A stretch of DNA of 64,000 nt from Candidatus Dormiibacterota bacterium (GTDB lineage Bacteria > Chloroflexota > Dormibacteria > CF-121): NCBI GenBank assembly GCA_035544955.1, contig DASZZN010000005.1, positions 107,322 through 171,321 on the forward strand. The letters are read 5' to 3'. A program made the position numbers and the translations under genes. Below are positions 39,610 to 47,743 of this stretch, in pieces; within the stretch, counting starts at the first letter, position 1, and the number at the start of each line of letters is the position of its first letter. A model generated the notes under the pieces. It was not told where the DNA came from and did not search any database. It worked only from the letters and a program-made list of their open reading frames with translations.

Positions 39610-40503
39610 TCAGCGACCCGCAAGTCGCTCCACGACTGGCGCCAGCCCCTCCATCAGCTCATCGCTGACGGCGATATACGAGATACCGAGCTTCTCGCGG
39701 CGTCGCTGCAGCCCCTCGACCATCTCGTCGGTCGTGCCCGTCAGCGCCGCGATAGCGCCGGCGCGCGCCAGGCTCTCAGCCGTCAGGCCCATCTGGCTCG
39801 AAATCCAGCGCGGCACCTGTGCGCCAACGGCCATCAGATTCAGATTGAGCTCCAGCTGATCGAACCGTGAGCCGGCGGCCTCGCGGATCCATGCAATCCG
39901 TTCGGCGACTCCGGCCTCGGTCTCGGTTGGCGCGATGCCGAGCGCGATGATGTCGGCCTCGCGGGCAGCCAGCTCGAGGAGCCGCCGCTTGCTGGCGGCG
40001 ACCAGGATAGGAGGCCTTGGCTGCTGCACGGGCCGGGGTGAGATCTGCGCATCAGCCCCCGCGTAGTGTGGCCCGGTCGCCGTCGCCGTCTGTCCCGACA
40101 GCAACGCCTTGAGCAGCGCGAGCGATTCCGCGAGCCGCGCAACACGCACCGCGCCCGAATCGAAGGGGATGCCGAGCATGCGGTTGTCCTCGGCGGCGTC
40201 GGGCCGGCCAACGCCGATACCCAGCTCGAAGCGGCCGCCCGAAAGCACATCGACGGTCGCCGCCTCTTTCGCCAGGAAGACCGGGTTCCGATAGTCGTTC
40301 GCGATCACGTAGGTTCCCACCCGCAGCGTGCGGGTCGCCACCGCGGCTGCGGTCAACGCCGGTAGGGGAGCAAGAGTGTACCGCAACCCATCCGGCATCA
40401 GCAGGGTCGCGTATCCCATCGACTCGATGCGGCGGGCCTTCACGGCCCACTCCTCGCCCGAGCGCGCCATCGCCGCGACCACGCCAAACCGGAACGGACG
40501 CAC
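39610..40503 (-). CDS. LLM-class F420-dependent oxidoreductase
   Basis: About 297 residues from GTG 40503; TTG codons at 40509 and 40518 are alternatives, the former being 8 nt after TAGGGT. It is a TIM-barrel of the bacterial luciferase-like family: RPFRFGVVAAMARSGEEW, then GYATLLMPDG, VATRTLRVGTYVIAND, LAKEAATVDVLSGGRFELG and GVGRPD, in the order found in the F420-dependent subgroup exemplified by MSMEG_2516. The substrate is unknown. It is convergent with clpX. Confidence 0.85.
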   Translation of the reverse strand: MRPFRFGVVAAMARSGEEWAVKARRIESMGYATLLMPDGLRYTLAPLPALTAAAVATRTLRVGTYVIANDYRNPVFLAKEAATVDVLSGGRFELGIGVGRPDAAEDNRMLGIPFDSGAVRVARLAESLALLKALLSGQTATATGPHYAGADAQISPRPVQQPRPPILVAASKRRLLELAAREADIIALGIAPTETEAGVAERIAWIREAAGSRFDQLELNLNLMAVGAQVPRWISSQMGLTAESLARAGAIAALTGTTDEMVEGLQRRREKLGISYIAVSDELMEGLAPVVERLAGR

Positions 40504-40528
40504 AGCCAACGACCCCAACCCTAAGTTA

Positions 40529-40566
40529 CCCTCCCCCGGTCGCGGGGGAGGGCCGGGGTGGGGGTT
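40529..40566 (+). repeat. GC-rich REP-like repeat, copy 2
   Basis: CCCTCCCCCGGTCGCGGGGGAGGG followed by CCGGGGTGGGGG: inverted repeat plus GGGG-rich tail, the standard form of the dispersed element. It lies between two minus-strand genes. Confidence 0.7.
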
Positions 40567-40575
40567 GAAATACCC

Positions 40576-40935
40576 TCAGGCAATCGTCGGATCCTGCGGC
40601 TTGGTCGCTGGGGGCGTCGTCTGTGGCGTCGTTGGCGCCGGGTCGTGGGTGTGATCGTGGTAATGCTTCCCACCGTAACCCCAGGGACCGCGTCCCCACG
40701 AGCGCCACATGAAGAGTCGGAAGAAAAAGAACCCGATCAGCAGCAGCCAGAACAGGCCGAAGAAGGGGAAGAAGCCGAAGCCGTCATAGCCGCGGTAGAT
40801 GACCTCACTGCCGCCCGGCGCTGTGGTAACCACCGTGGCTGTCTGGCCGGCGTGATAGGCGATCGCCCCAACGATCGCCGCGATGGCCGCCGTCCCGAGC
40901 CCCCAGATCCATAGAAAACCGAACCGTCGATTCAT
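40576..40935 (-). CDS. Small two-helix membrane protein, His/Pro-rich tail
   Basis: 119 residues from ATG 40935, with AAAGGAGG 7 nt upstream. Two hydrophobic segments (WIWGLGTAAIAAIVGAIAY; FFPFFGLFWLLLIGFFFF) flank a short loop. The tail is tryptophan-, glycine- and histidine-rich and then proline/threonine-rich (KHYHDHTHDPAP, PTTPQTTPPATK). The His cluster could bind metal. No family is recognised. It is divergent from the ABC exporter operon. Confidence 0.7.
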   Translation of the reverse strand: MNRRFGFLWIWGLGTAAIAAIVGAIAYHAGQTATVVTTAPGGSEVIYRGYDGFGFFPFFGLFWLLLIGFFFFRLFMWRSWGRGPWGYGGKHYHDHTHDPAPTTPQTTPPATKPQDPTIA

Positions 40936-41026
40936 GTATGAGCCTCCTTTGTTTCTGAGGTTCATCATGCCCACCACTTGTGAACGACTTGTGAATCGGC
41001 GACGAGCGCTCGATAAAAGGTCGGGA

Positions 41027-41032
41027 TATCAT
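41027..41032 (+). promoter_or_regulatory. Candidate -10 element of the leaderless ABC exporter operon
   Basis: TATCAT lies 8 nt before ATG 41041, which has no Shine-Dalgarno sequence. The spacing matches other probable leaderless genes in the window; no -35 is evident. Confidence 0.45.
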
Positions 41033-41040
41033 CAGGCGAC

Positions 41041-42780
41041 ATGCCCAGCCTCCTTCGCGTGCTCGCCACGTACCTTCGCCCCTATGCCCGCCCCGTTACC
41101 CTGGTCGTCGGCCTGCTGCTCATCCAGGCCATCACCAACCTCTATTTGCCCAACCTCAGCGCCGACATCATCAACAACGGCGTCACGAAGGGGGACCTGG
41201 GCTATATCTGGCGGATAGGCGCCATCATGCTCGCGCTGGCGGTCGTCGTCGGCATCCTCGCCATCGTCGCGGTCTACTTTGCGTCCCGGGCGGCGATGGG
41301 TTTCGGCCGTGACGTCCGGCGGGCGGTCTTCGAGCGCGTCCAGCAGTTCTCCGCCACGGAGATGAACCGCTTCGGCACGCCGTCGCTGATCACGCGAAAC
41401 ACCAATGACGTCCAGCAGGTGCAACTCTTCGTCCAGATGGCGCTCACCATGCTGGTGACGGCGCCCATCATCCTGGTCGGCGGCATCATCCTGGCGGTCC
41501 GTGAGAACGTCACGCTGTCGGCCATCCTGATCGTGATTCTTCCGCTGATGATCGCGGTCTTCGCGGTCCTGATGTATTTCGCGATTCCGCTCTTCCAATC
41601 GATGCAGCGGAAGATCGACCGCATCACCGAAGTCCTTCGCGAGCAGATCACGGGCGTTCGTGTCATCCGCGCCTTCAACCGAATCCCCTACGAGCGCGAC
41701 CGCTTCAAGGCGGCCAACGTCGACCTCACCACGACCGCCCTGCGCGTCAACCGGATCTTCGCCCTGGCGCTGCCGGCATTGCTGGCCATCATGAACCTCT
41801 CGAGCGTCGCCGTCGTCTGGTTCGGCGGTCATCTGATCGACAGCGGCCAGATGCCGGTCGGCAACTTGATCGCGTTTCTCGCCTACATCCTGCAGATCAT
41901 GTTCGCCGTGATGATGGCCGTCATGATGATCATCTTCATCCCGCGTGCGGCCGCCAGCGCGGCGCGACTCGAGGCGGTCCTCAACACCCAACCCGCGATC
42001 ACCGATCCCGAGCAGCCGGTTGAGCCCACGGCCATAACCGGCGCGGTCGAATTCCGCGACGTCACGTTCGGCTATCCGGGCGGCGAGAAGCCGGTGCTGC
42101 ACGGCCTCTCGTTCGAGCTGCGACCAGGTGCCACGACGGCGATCATCGGCGGCACGGGCTCCGGCAAGACGACCCTCTTGAATTTGATTCCCCGATTCTT
42201 CGACACCACGGACGGCGCGGTCTACGTCAACGATGTCGACGTACGCCAGCAGCCGCTCGAAACCCTGTGGAGCTCGATCGGGCTCGTCCCTCAGCAGGCC
42301 TACCTTTTCAAGGGCACGATCGCGCAGAACCTGCGATTCGGCAAGGACGACGCCACCGAGGCCGAACTCTGGCACGCGCTCGAGGTCGCGCAGGCCCGCG
42401 ACTTCGTGGCCGCGATGCCGGAAACGCTCGAGGCACCGGTGGACCAGGGTGGGACCAACCTTTCGGGAGGCCAGCGTCAGCGCCTGGCGATCGCCAGGGC
42501 GCTCGTCAGGCGACCAACCCTCTACCTGTTTGACGATTGCTTCTCGGCACTCGATGCCGGGACCGATGCCCGATTGCGCTCCGCCCTCAAGCCGGAGGCG
42601 CGTGACGCCGCGGTGGTGATCGTGGCGCAGCGGGTCAGCACCATTCTCTCGGCCGACCAGATCATCGTCCTCGACGCCGGGCGGATCGTCGGCATCGGAA
42701 CCCATCAAGAGCTGCTGTCCAGCACCGAGGCCTACCGCGAGATCGTCGCCTCGCAGCTGGGCGAGGAGGCGGTCGCATGA
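41041..42780 (+). CDS. Heterodimeric ABC exporter, half 1 (fused membrane and ATPase domains)
   Basis: 579 residues. Six membrane helices in residues 1-310 are followed by the nucleotide-binding domain: Walker A GGTGSGKTT, signature LSGGQRQR and Walker B LYLFDDCFSALDAG. The catalytic glutamate after Walker B is replaced (DD-C), as in the degenerate site of heterodimeric multidrug exporters. Its partner starts within its stop codon (ATGA overlap). Substrates could be drugs, lipids or peptides. Confidence 0.92.
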   Translation: MPSLLRVLATYLRPYARPVTLVVGLLLIQAITNLYLPNLSADIINNGVTKGDLGYIWRIGAIMLALAVVVGILAIVAVYFASRAAMGFGRDVRRAVFERVQQFSATEMNRFGTPSLITRNTNDVQQVQLFVQMALTMLVTAPIILVGGIILAVRENVTLSAILIVILPLMIAVFAVLMYFAIPLFQSMQRKIDRITEVLREQITGVRVIRAFNRIPYERDRFKAANVDLTTTALRVNRIFALALPALLAIMNLSSVAVVWFGGHLIDSGQMPVGNLIAFLAYILQIMFAVMMAVMMIIFIPRAAASAARLEAVLNTQPAITDPEQPVEPTAITGAVEFRDVTFGYPGGEKPVLHGLSFELRPGATTAIIGGTGSGKTTLLNLIPRFFDTTDGAVYVNDVDVRQQPLETLWSSIGLVPQQAYLFKGTIAQNLRFGKDDATEAELWHALEVAQARDFVAAMPETLEAPVDQGGTNLSGGQRQRLAIARALVRRPTLYLFDDCFSALDAGTDARLRSALKPEARDAAVVIVAQRVSTILSADQIIVLDAGRIVGIGTHQELLSSTEAYREIVASQLGEEAVA

Positions 42781-44747
42781 TGGCGCGCGGCGCGGGCGGG
42801 CGACCGCCGGCGCGGCCCGGTTTCGGCGGCGGCTTCGGCGGCATGATGCCGCCGCAGAAGACGAAGGACCTCGGCAAGACACTGCGACAATTGCTCGCGC
42901 GGCTTCAACCGGAGCGGATGCGGATCATCGTCGCCGCCGTCCTGGCACTGGGCAGCGTCGCCGGCAGCGTCATCGGCCCGAAGATCATCGGCAACGCGAC
43001 GAATGTCATCTTCGACGGCGTCATCGGCAAGAGCCTGCCCGCCGGGATCACCAAGCAGCAAGCGGTCGCGGGCCTTCGGGCGCAGGGCCATGGCCAGATC
43101 GCCGACCTCGTGTCGGGGGCGAACGTCGTGCCCGGCCGTGGGATCGACTTCACGCAGCTCGGTCAGATCCTCGCCCTGGCCGCACTGATCTACCTGCTGG
43201 CCGCCGCCCTGACCTGGATGCTCTCCTACATCATGGCCGGCGTGGCGCAGCGCACCGTCTACGGGTTGCGCCGGGACGCCGACGCCAAGCTCGCTCGCCT
43301 CCCGCTGAAATACTTCGATAGCCACGCCCACGGCGACATGCTCAGCCGCGTCACCAACGACATCGACAACATCACGACCACCTTGCAGCAGGGCATGAGC
43401 CAGTTCCTCACCTCGACGTTGACCATCGTCGGGGTCCTGGCGGTGATGGTCTGGATCAGCCCCTTGCTCGCGGCGGTGGCCCTGGTCACTGTCCCAGTCT
43501 CGATCGTCGTCACCCTGCTGGTCGCCCGCCGATCGCAGAAGCATTTCGCCGCGCAGTGGGCGCGTACCGGCATGCTCAACGGCCAGGTCGAGCAGGTCCA
43601 CACCGGACACGCGCTGGTGCAGGTCTTCGGCCGCCGCCAGAAGGCGATCGAGGAATTCGATCAGCAGAACCAGGCGCTCTACGAGGCCGGCTTCATGGCG
43701 GGGTTCCTCTCGGGCATCATCATGCCGGCGATGGGGTTCCTGGGCAATCTCAACTACGTCGTCATCGCCGCCGTCGGCGGCTACCGGGTCGCAACCGGCT
43801 CGATCACGCTGGGCGACGTCCAGGCCTTCATCCAGTACTCGCGCCAGTTCACGATGCCGATCAGCCAGCTCGCCGGCCAGTTGAACCTGCTGCAGTCTGG
43901 GCTGGCGTCGGCCGAGCGCATTTTCGAGTTTCTCGGAGAAGAGGAAGAGACGCCCGACGCAGTCGTTTCGCCTCACTCGCTCGCAGGGGAGGGTCAGGGA
44001 GGGGGCGCGGTGACCATGGAGCACGTTTCATTCCGCTACGAGCCGGAGAAGCCCTTGATCACCGACTTCAATCTCGAAGTCCGGCCGGGCCAGACGATTG
44101 CGATCGTCGGGCCGACCGGCGCGGGCAAGACGACCATTGTCAACCTGCTGATGCGCTTCTACGACATCGACGAGGGGCGGATCTGCCTCGATGGCATCAA
44201 CACGCGCGACCTCCGACGCGATGACGTTCGCCGCGTGTTCGGCATGGTGCTGCAGGATACGTGGCTCTTCACCGGCACGATCCGCGACAACATCGGCTAC
44301 GGGAAGATCGGGGCGAGCAACGAGGAGATCGTGGCCGCCGCGCAGGCCGCCTACGTGGACCAATTCGTCCGGACGCTGCCCGACGGGTACGACACCGTGC
44401 TGACCGATGATGCCTCCAACATCTCCGCCGGGCAGAAACAGCTGCTCACGATCGCGCGCGCCTTCCTTGCCGATCCGACCGTCCTCATCCTCGACGAGGC
44501 GACGAGCAGCGTTGACACGCGCACCGAGGTGCTGATCCAGCAGGCGATGGCGCGCCTCCGGCAAGGAAGGACGGGCTTCGTGATCGCGCACCGGCTGTCG
44601 ACGATCCGCAACGCCGACAGCATCGTCGTGATGGATCAGGGCAGAATCGTCGAAATGGGCAGCCATGCGGAGCTGCTCCGCCGCGGCGGCTTCTACTACA
44701 CGCTGTACAACAGCCAGTTCACGGACGCGCTCGCCCAGGCCAGCTAG
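42777..44747 (+). CDS. Heterodimeric ABC exporter, half 2
   Basis: 656 residues. A Gly/Pro-rich cytoplasmic head (GFGGGFGGMMPPQ) precedes six membrane helices, then the ATPase domain with Walker A GPTGAGKTT, signature ISAGQKQLL and Walker B VLILDEATSSVDTR with the catalytic Glu kept. It thus supplies the competent Walker B while half 1 supplies the canonical LSGGQ signature. Between the two domains (about residues 395-412) it contains the in-frame segment SPHSLAGEGQGGG, which is a translated copy of the dispersed GC-rich repeat. Confidence 0.92.
   Translation: MMARGAGGRPPARPGFGGGFGGMMPPQKTKDLGKTLRQLLARLQPERMRIIVAAVLALGSVAGSVIGPKIIGNATNVIFDGVIGKSLPAGITKQQAVAGLRAQGHGQIADLVSGANVVPGRGIDFTQLGQILALAALIYLLAAALTWMLSYIMAGVAQRTVYGLRRDADAKLARLPLKYFDSHAHGDMLSRVTNDIDNITTTLQQGMSQFLTSTLTIVGVLAVMVWISPLLAAVALVTVPVSIVVTLLVARRSQKHFAAQWARTGMLNGQVEQVHTGHALVQVFGRRQKAIEEFDQQNQALYEAGFMAGFLSGIIMPAMGFLGNLNYVVIAAVGGYRVATGSITLGDVQAFIQYSRQFTMPISQLAGQLNLLQSGLASAERIFEFLGEEEETPDAVVSPHSLAGEGQGGGAVTMEHVSFRYEPEKPLITDFNLEVRPGQTIAIVGPTGAGKTTIVNLLMRFYDIDEGRICLDGINTRDLRRDDVRRVFGMVLQDTWLFTGTIRDNIGYGKIGASNEEIVAAAQAAYVDQFVRTLPDGYDTVLTDDASNISAGQKQLLTIARAFLADPTVLILDEATSSVDTRTEVLIQQAMARLRQGRTGFVIAHRLSTIRNADSIVVMDQGRIVEMGSHAELLRRGGFYYTLYNSQFTDALAQAS
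43976..44010 (+). repeat. GC-rich REP-like repeat inside the ABC exporter gene
   Basis: The stretch CTCGCTCGCAGGGGAGGG and its GTCAGGGAGGGGGC tail matches the dispersed element, read in frame between the membrane and ATPase domains. The element has therefore been accepted as a linker in the protein. Confidence 0.6.
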
Positions 44748-44760
44748 GACTCCTGGATTC

Positions 44761-44795
44761 TCCCTCCACCTTTGGGGGAGGATCGGGGTGGGGGC
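44761..44795 (+). repeat. GC-rich REP-like repeat, copy downstream of the ABC exporter
   Basis: CCCTCCACCTTTGGGGGAGG followed by ATCGGGGTGGGGGC, a standard copy of the element located 14 nt after the exporter stop. It directly abuts a decayed gene fragment. Confidence 0.7.
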
Positions 44796-44812
44796 CGCTA
44801 GACCGAAACGGC

Positions 44813-44928
44813 TTGGCTTCCGCGCTTCCGCTTATCCACGAAAAAGGGCCGGCGTCGAACGGAATCTGCGGGCGAGGCATACCCAAGAAGTAGCGGCCGA
44901 ACTCAGCTTCGCGGAGGGCGGATTCCTC
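44813..44928 (-). pseudogene. Fragment of a histidine-phosphatase paralogue
   Basis: Translated on the minus strand this piece gives ALREAEFGRYFLGMPRPQIP, which aligns with PALREAEFGRYLQGVPRWQIP in the intact phosphatase at 45812-46441. DNA similarity extends over about 115 nt with clear divergence. No start, catalytic RHG part or C-terminus is present. It is a decayed partial duplicate. The rest of the 44748-45086 gap holds one repeat copy and no gene. Confidence 0.6.
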
Positions 44929-45086
44929 CCCGGCTCCCGCCTTGAGGGTCACCAACCGCGTAGAAACCGACGTTCGCGCCTGCTGCTTCCGGCTGTGTGT
45001 GGGCGCGGTCCCCCCGAGAGACTTAACCGCTGGTGCAATCGGGAGGGGTAAAATAGGCCAGAGCTAACTACAGGGGGTCGGGGGCG

Positions 45087-45728
45087 TTGAAAACCTGGAT
45101 ACCTTTAGTCGTCGGCTTAATAAGCCTCGGACTCATGGCGGACAGTTGCTCAGCCACCGGTAACACGGCAGCGTCAACCCCAGCGGCGACTAACGGCGCA
45201 AGCGCCGCCACTACCACTAAGGCGACTGCCACTCCTCCGCCCAAGCCAAAATTCGCCACATTTCACGACGGGACAGAAAGGGTCGGGAAGGACATTCAGC
45301 CTGGAACGTATCGGACAAGAACCGGCTCATCGGGCTGCTACTTTGCGCGCCTCAAAGGCTTTGGTGGATCGATCGACGACATTCTCGCCAACGACAACAC
45401 CGATGCCCCGTCAGTCGTGACAATTGCCGCGACGGATCAGGGCTTCCAGTCCAATAACTGTGCGACGTGGACAAGCGATTTGTCGGCTATCACGAAAACG
45501 CGCACAACGTTCGGCGATGGAGATTACATCGTGGGGACTGACATCCAGCCGGGGACCTACCGAAGCACAGGACAGTCCGGTTGCTACTGGGCGCGGCTCA
45601 AAGGATTCGGCCATACAACCGATGACGTTCTCGCCAATGACAACACCGATAACCCGGCGGTCGTGACCATCGCGGCAACAGACCAAGGGTTTGAGTCGAC
45701 TCGTTGCGGGAACTGGACGGGGGGCTGA
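45087..45728 (+). CDS. Secreted protein with two tandem GTYR-type modules
   Basis: 213 residues from TTG 45087 (MKTWIPLVVGLISLGLMADS). A signal peptide and a threonine/alanine/proline linker (residues 25-55) precede two similar modules, about 62-130 and 140-213. Each reads VG(K/T)DIQPGTYR, SGCY(F/W)ARLKGFG, DD(I/V)LANDNTD, VVTIAATDQGF(Q/E)S and a late Cys-Trp pair. Two cysteines per module probably form a disulfide. The modules resemble those of some secreted actinobacterial hypothetical proteins; function is unknown. Confidence 0.65.
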   Translation: MKTWIPLVVGLISLGLMADSCSATGNTAASTPAATNGASAATTTKATATPPPKPKFATFHDGTERVGKDIQPGTYRTRTGSSGCYFARLKGFGGSIDDILANDNTDAPSVVTIAATDQGFQSNNCATWTSDLSAITKTRTTFGDGDYIVGTDIQPGTYRSTGQSGCYWARLKGFGHTTDDVLANDNTDNPAVVTIAATDQGFESTRCGNWTGG

Positions 45729-45811
45729 GATCGAAGTCCACTTGTGCGAGTAGTCAGTTCCGATGATGAGGGCCGGCAACTAACTCGTCGGACTGGGCGC
45801 GGGGGGGAGGG

Positions 45812-46441
45812 CTATACCGCGGTTACCTTCGGCGCCGGAATGTAGCGTGTCCACACGACACGGTCGCCCTCGAAGTCAACCTCGAGGATCGCCGCCTTGC
45901 CGACCTGCTTGTGATACATCTCGCGCTCGGTCTGGGGCCGGCCGTCCAGCAGGATCCAGGCGGCCTGCAACGGGTCGGCATGACTGATCAGGAGCGACAC
46001 CTCGTCCGGGTGCTCGTGGGCGACTCGGTTGGCAACATCCAATACCCGCCGGCCCAGCGTCTCGATCGATTCGTCACCAGCCTGGCTTCCGCGCCGGAGC
46101 TTGTGCACGAAGAAACGCGGCCGTCGAATCGGAATCTGCCAGCGCGGCACGCCCTGCAAGTAGCGGCCGAACTCGGCCTCGCGCAGGGCGGGCTCGGGGA
46201 TCAGCGGCACGGGAGCCGGCAGCTGCGCGTTGACGATCTCGGCGGTTTCGCGGGCGCGGTCGAGCGGACTGTGGACGATTCGTCGCACGCCACTATCTCG
46301 CAGCGACTGCCCGACCGCGGCCGCCTGCGCCCGGCCGAGCTGGCTGAGACCAAAGCCCGGAAGGTGCCCATAAATGACCCCCTGCGGATTTTCCACGTCG
46401 GCGTGCCGCATCAGCAACACCTGGGTGGTTGGCGCGCTCAC
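45812..46441 (-). CDS. Histidine phosphatase (phosphoglycerate mutase-like) family protein
   Basis: 209 residues from GTG 46441. The phosphohistidine motif is LLMRHADVENP near the start; the second histidine is in LLISHADPLQAAW and the acidic residue in ALREAEFGRYLQG. The family removes phosphate from small molecules or proteins; the substrate is unknown. It lies 32 nt after the cNMP-binding gene on the same strand, probably in one operon. Confidence 0.85.
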   Translation of the reverse strand: MSAPTTQVLLMRHADVENPQGVIYGHLPGFGLSQLGRAQAAAVGQSLRDSGVRRIVHSPLDRARETAEIVNAQLPAPVPLIPEPALREAEFGRYLQGVPRWQIPIRRPRFFVHKLRRGSQAGDESIETLGRRVLDVANRVAHEHPDEVSLLISHADPLQAAWILLDGRPQTEREMYHKQVGKAAILEVDFEGDRVVWTRYIPAPKVTAV

Positions 46442-46473
46442 CGGTTCGAACGGAAGGGGGAGCGAATCCTGGT

Positions 46474-46896
46474 TCAGGTGCTCTCGTTGGTGCGAAGTCG
46501 CTTCGCCATCGCCGCGATCACCTGGAGCGCCAGCGTGGAATTGCCTTTGATCGCATCGGCGAACTGGCTATGGCTCAGCACCATGGCCTCGACGGGACCG
46601 TCGGTCACCACGGTCGCGGTCGCCCGTCCCCGGTCGAGCATGCCGATCTCGCCGAAGAAGTCACCGGGGCCAAGCCGGGCCGCCGGCTTGCCGGCACGGG
46701 TCACCTGCACGTGGCCGCTTTCCAGGACGAAGAAGGACTCGGTCGGCTCTCCCTCTCGGATCAGCGTCTGACCCGGCTTGAGACTGACCTCATCGACGCG
46801 ACTGGCAACGAACTCGAGGTCGCGTTTCGAGATCCCGGCGAAAAGCGGCACGCGGGTCAGCCGCTCGACCTTCGGATCCGGCACGTTAGAAAACAT
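46474..46896 (-). CDS. Stand-alone cyclic-nucleotide-binding domain protein
   Basis: 140 residues consisting of one cNMP-binding beta-roll: LTRVPLFAGISKRDLEFVAS, LIREGEPTESFFVLESGHV and the phosphate-binding cassette GPGDFFGEIGMLDRGRATATV. No DNA-binding or membrane domain follows, so it may act as a regulatory subunit for a partner. It lies next to the remains of a nucleotide cyclase gene, which suggests a former signalling unit. Confidence 0.85.
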   Translation of the reverse strand: MFSNVPDPKVERLTRVPLFAGISKRDLEFVASRVDEVSLKPGQTLIREGEPTESFFVLESGHVQVTRAGKPAARLGPGDFFGEIGMLDRGRATATVVTDGPVEAMVLSHSQFADAIKGNSTLALQVIAAMAKRLRTNEST

Positions 46897-46936
46897 ACCA
46901 CCTAAATCCCCCTCCCCCTATGGGAATCGCGGTATC

Positions 46937-46974
46937 TCCCTCCCCGCTCGCGGGGGAGGGTCGGGGTGGGGGCT
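46937..46974 (+). repeat. GC-rich REP-like repeat, copy between cNMP and cyclase genes
   Basis: CCCTCCCCGCTCGCGGGGGAGGG followed by TCGGGGTGGGGGCT. A truncated copy (CCCCTCCCCCTATGGG, about 46910-46925) precedes it. Confidence 0.7.
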
Positions 46975-47017
46975 CATGCTCCTATGGGACAATGTCTGGC
47001 ACCGTCGCGGCGGGAAG

Positions 47018-47597
47018 ATGGCCCAGGTCAATCTCGATAACGCGCTGAAATCGGGGCGCGAAGCAGTTCGCCGCCACGCCTTCTCACCGGCATTCGACCG
47101 GCTCCGGAGCCCGATCGCGTCCTCGCCACCGTCCTGTTCACGGACATCGTCGGGTCGACCGAGCGAGCCGCAGCGATCGGCGACAATGCGTGGCGTGACG
47201 TGCTGGAGCAGCATCACGCTTCGGTGCGTCGCGAGCTCACACACTTCCGCGGACAGGAGATCGGCACGACCGGTGACGGGTTCCTTGCCACCTTCGACGG
47301 GCCGGCCCGCGCCGTCCGCTGCGCGGTCGCCATCCGCGACCGCCTCCGCGAGTCCGGCCTCGAGGTCCGAGCGGGCGTTTACACCGGTGAGTGCGAGCGC
47401 ATGGGGGACAACATCGGCGGCCTTGCCGTGCACATCGGCTCGCGTGTCGCCGGGTTGGCCGGCCCGGGTGAAGTCCTCGCCTCGAGCACGGTCAAAGACC
47501 TTGTATCCGGTTCGGGGATCGTCTTCGAGGACCGCGGAGCGCATCCGCTGAAGGGATCCCTGGCGAGTGGCGCGTGTACCAGGTCGCCGCAGTCTGA
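47018..47597 (+). pseudogene. Broken class III adenylate/guanylate cyclase
   Basis: The middle frame encodes a recognisable cyclase domain (VLFTDIVGSTERAAAIGDNA, EIGTTGDGFLATFDGPARAV, AGVYTGECERMGDNIGG, LASSTVKDLVSGSGI) with the metal-binding aspartates at FTDIVGST and TTGDG. It has no usable start. An N-terminal piece (MAQVNLDNALKSGREAVRR, from ATG 47018) is in another frame. The natural C-terminus (IPGEWRVYQVAAV, stop 47595-47597) is in the third frame after a one-base loss near 47555. At least two frame changes make this a decayed gene, or else an assembly problem. Confidence 0.7.
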
Positions 47598-47599
47598 AT

Positions 47600-47641
47600 T
47601 TCCCCTCCTTCGCTTGCGGGGGTGGGTCAGGGTGGGGGTCT
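47600..47641 (+). repeat. GC-rich REP-like repeat, copy after the cyclase remnant
   Basis: TTCCCCTCCTTCGCTTGCGGGGG followed by TGGGTCAGGGTGGGGGTCT, a slightly diverged copy located 3 nt after the cyclase stop. Confidence 0.65.
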
Positions 47642-47743
47642 AGCCCAAAAAACTGGTACTTCTCCGGGGGACAGGCGGACCCTTGAGCTCTACGCTCGCG
47701 GCACTCCGGACGCCATTTCATGCCGGGGGAAGAGGAGTCTGCC

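Noticed and set aside
41032..42882. 616-codon antisense ORF opposite the ABC exporter
   Set aside because: The product is Asp/Arg/His-rich low-complexity sequence with no domain, while the + strand encodes clear ABC transporter motifs.
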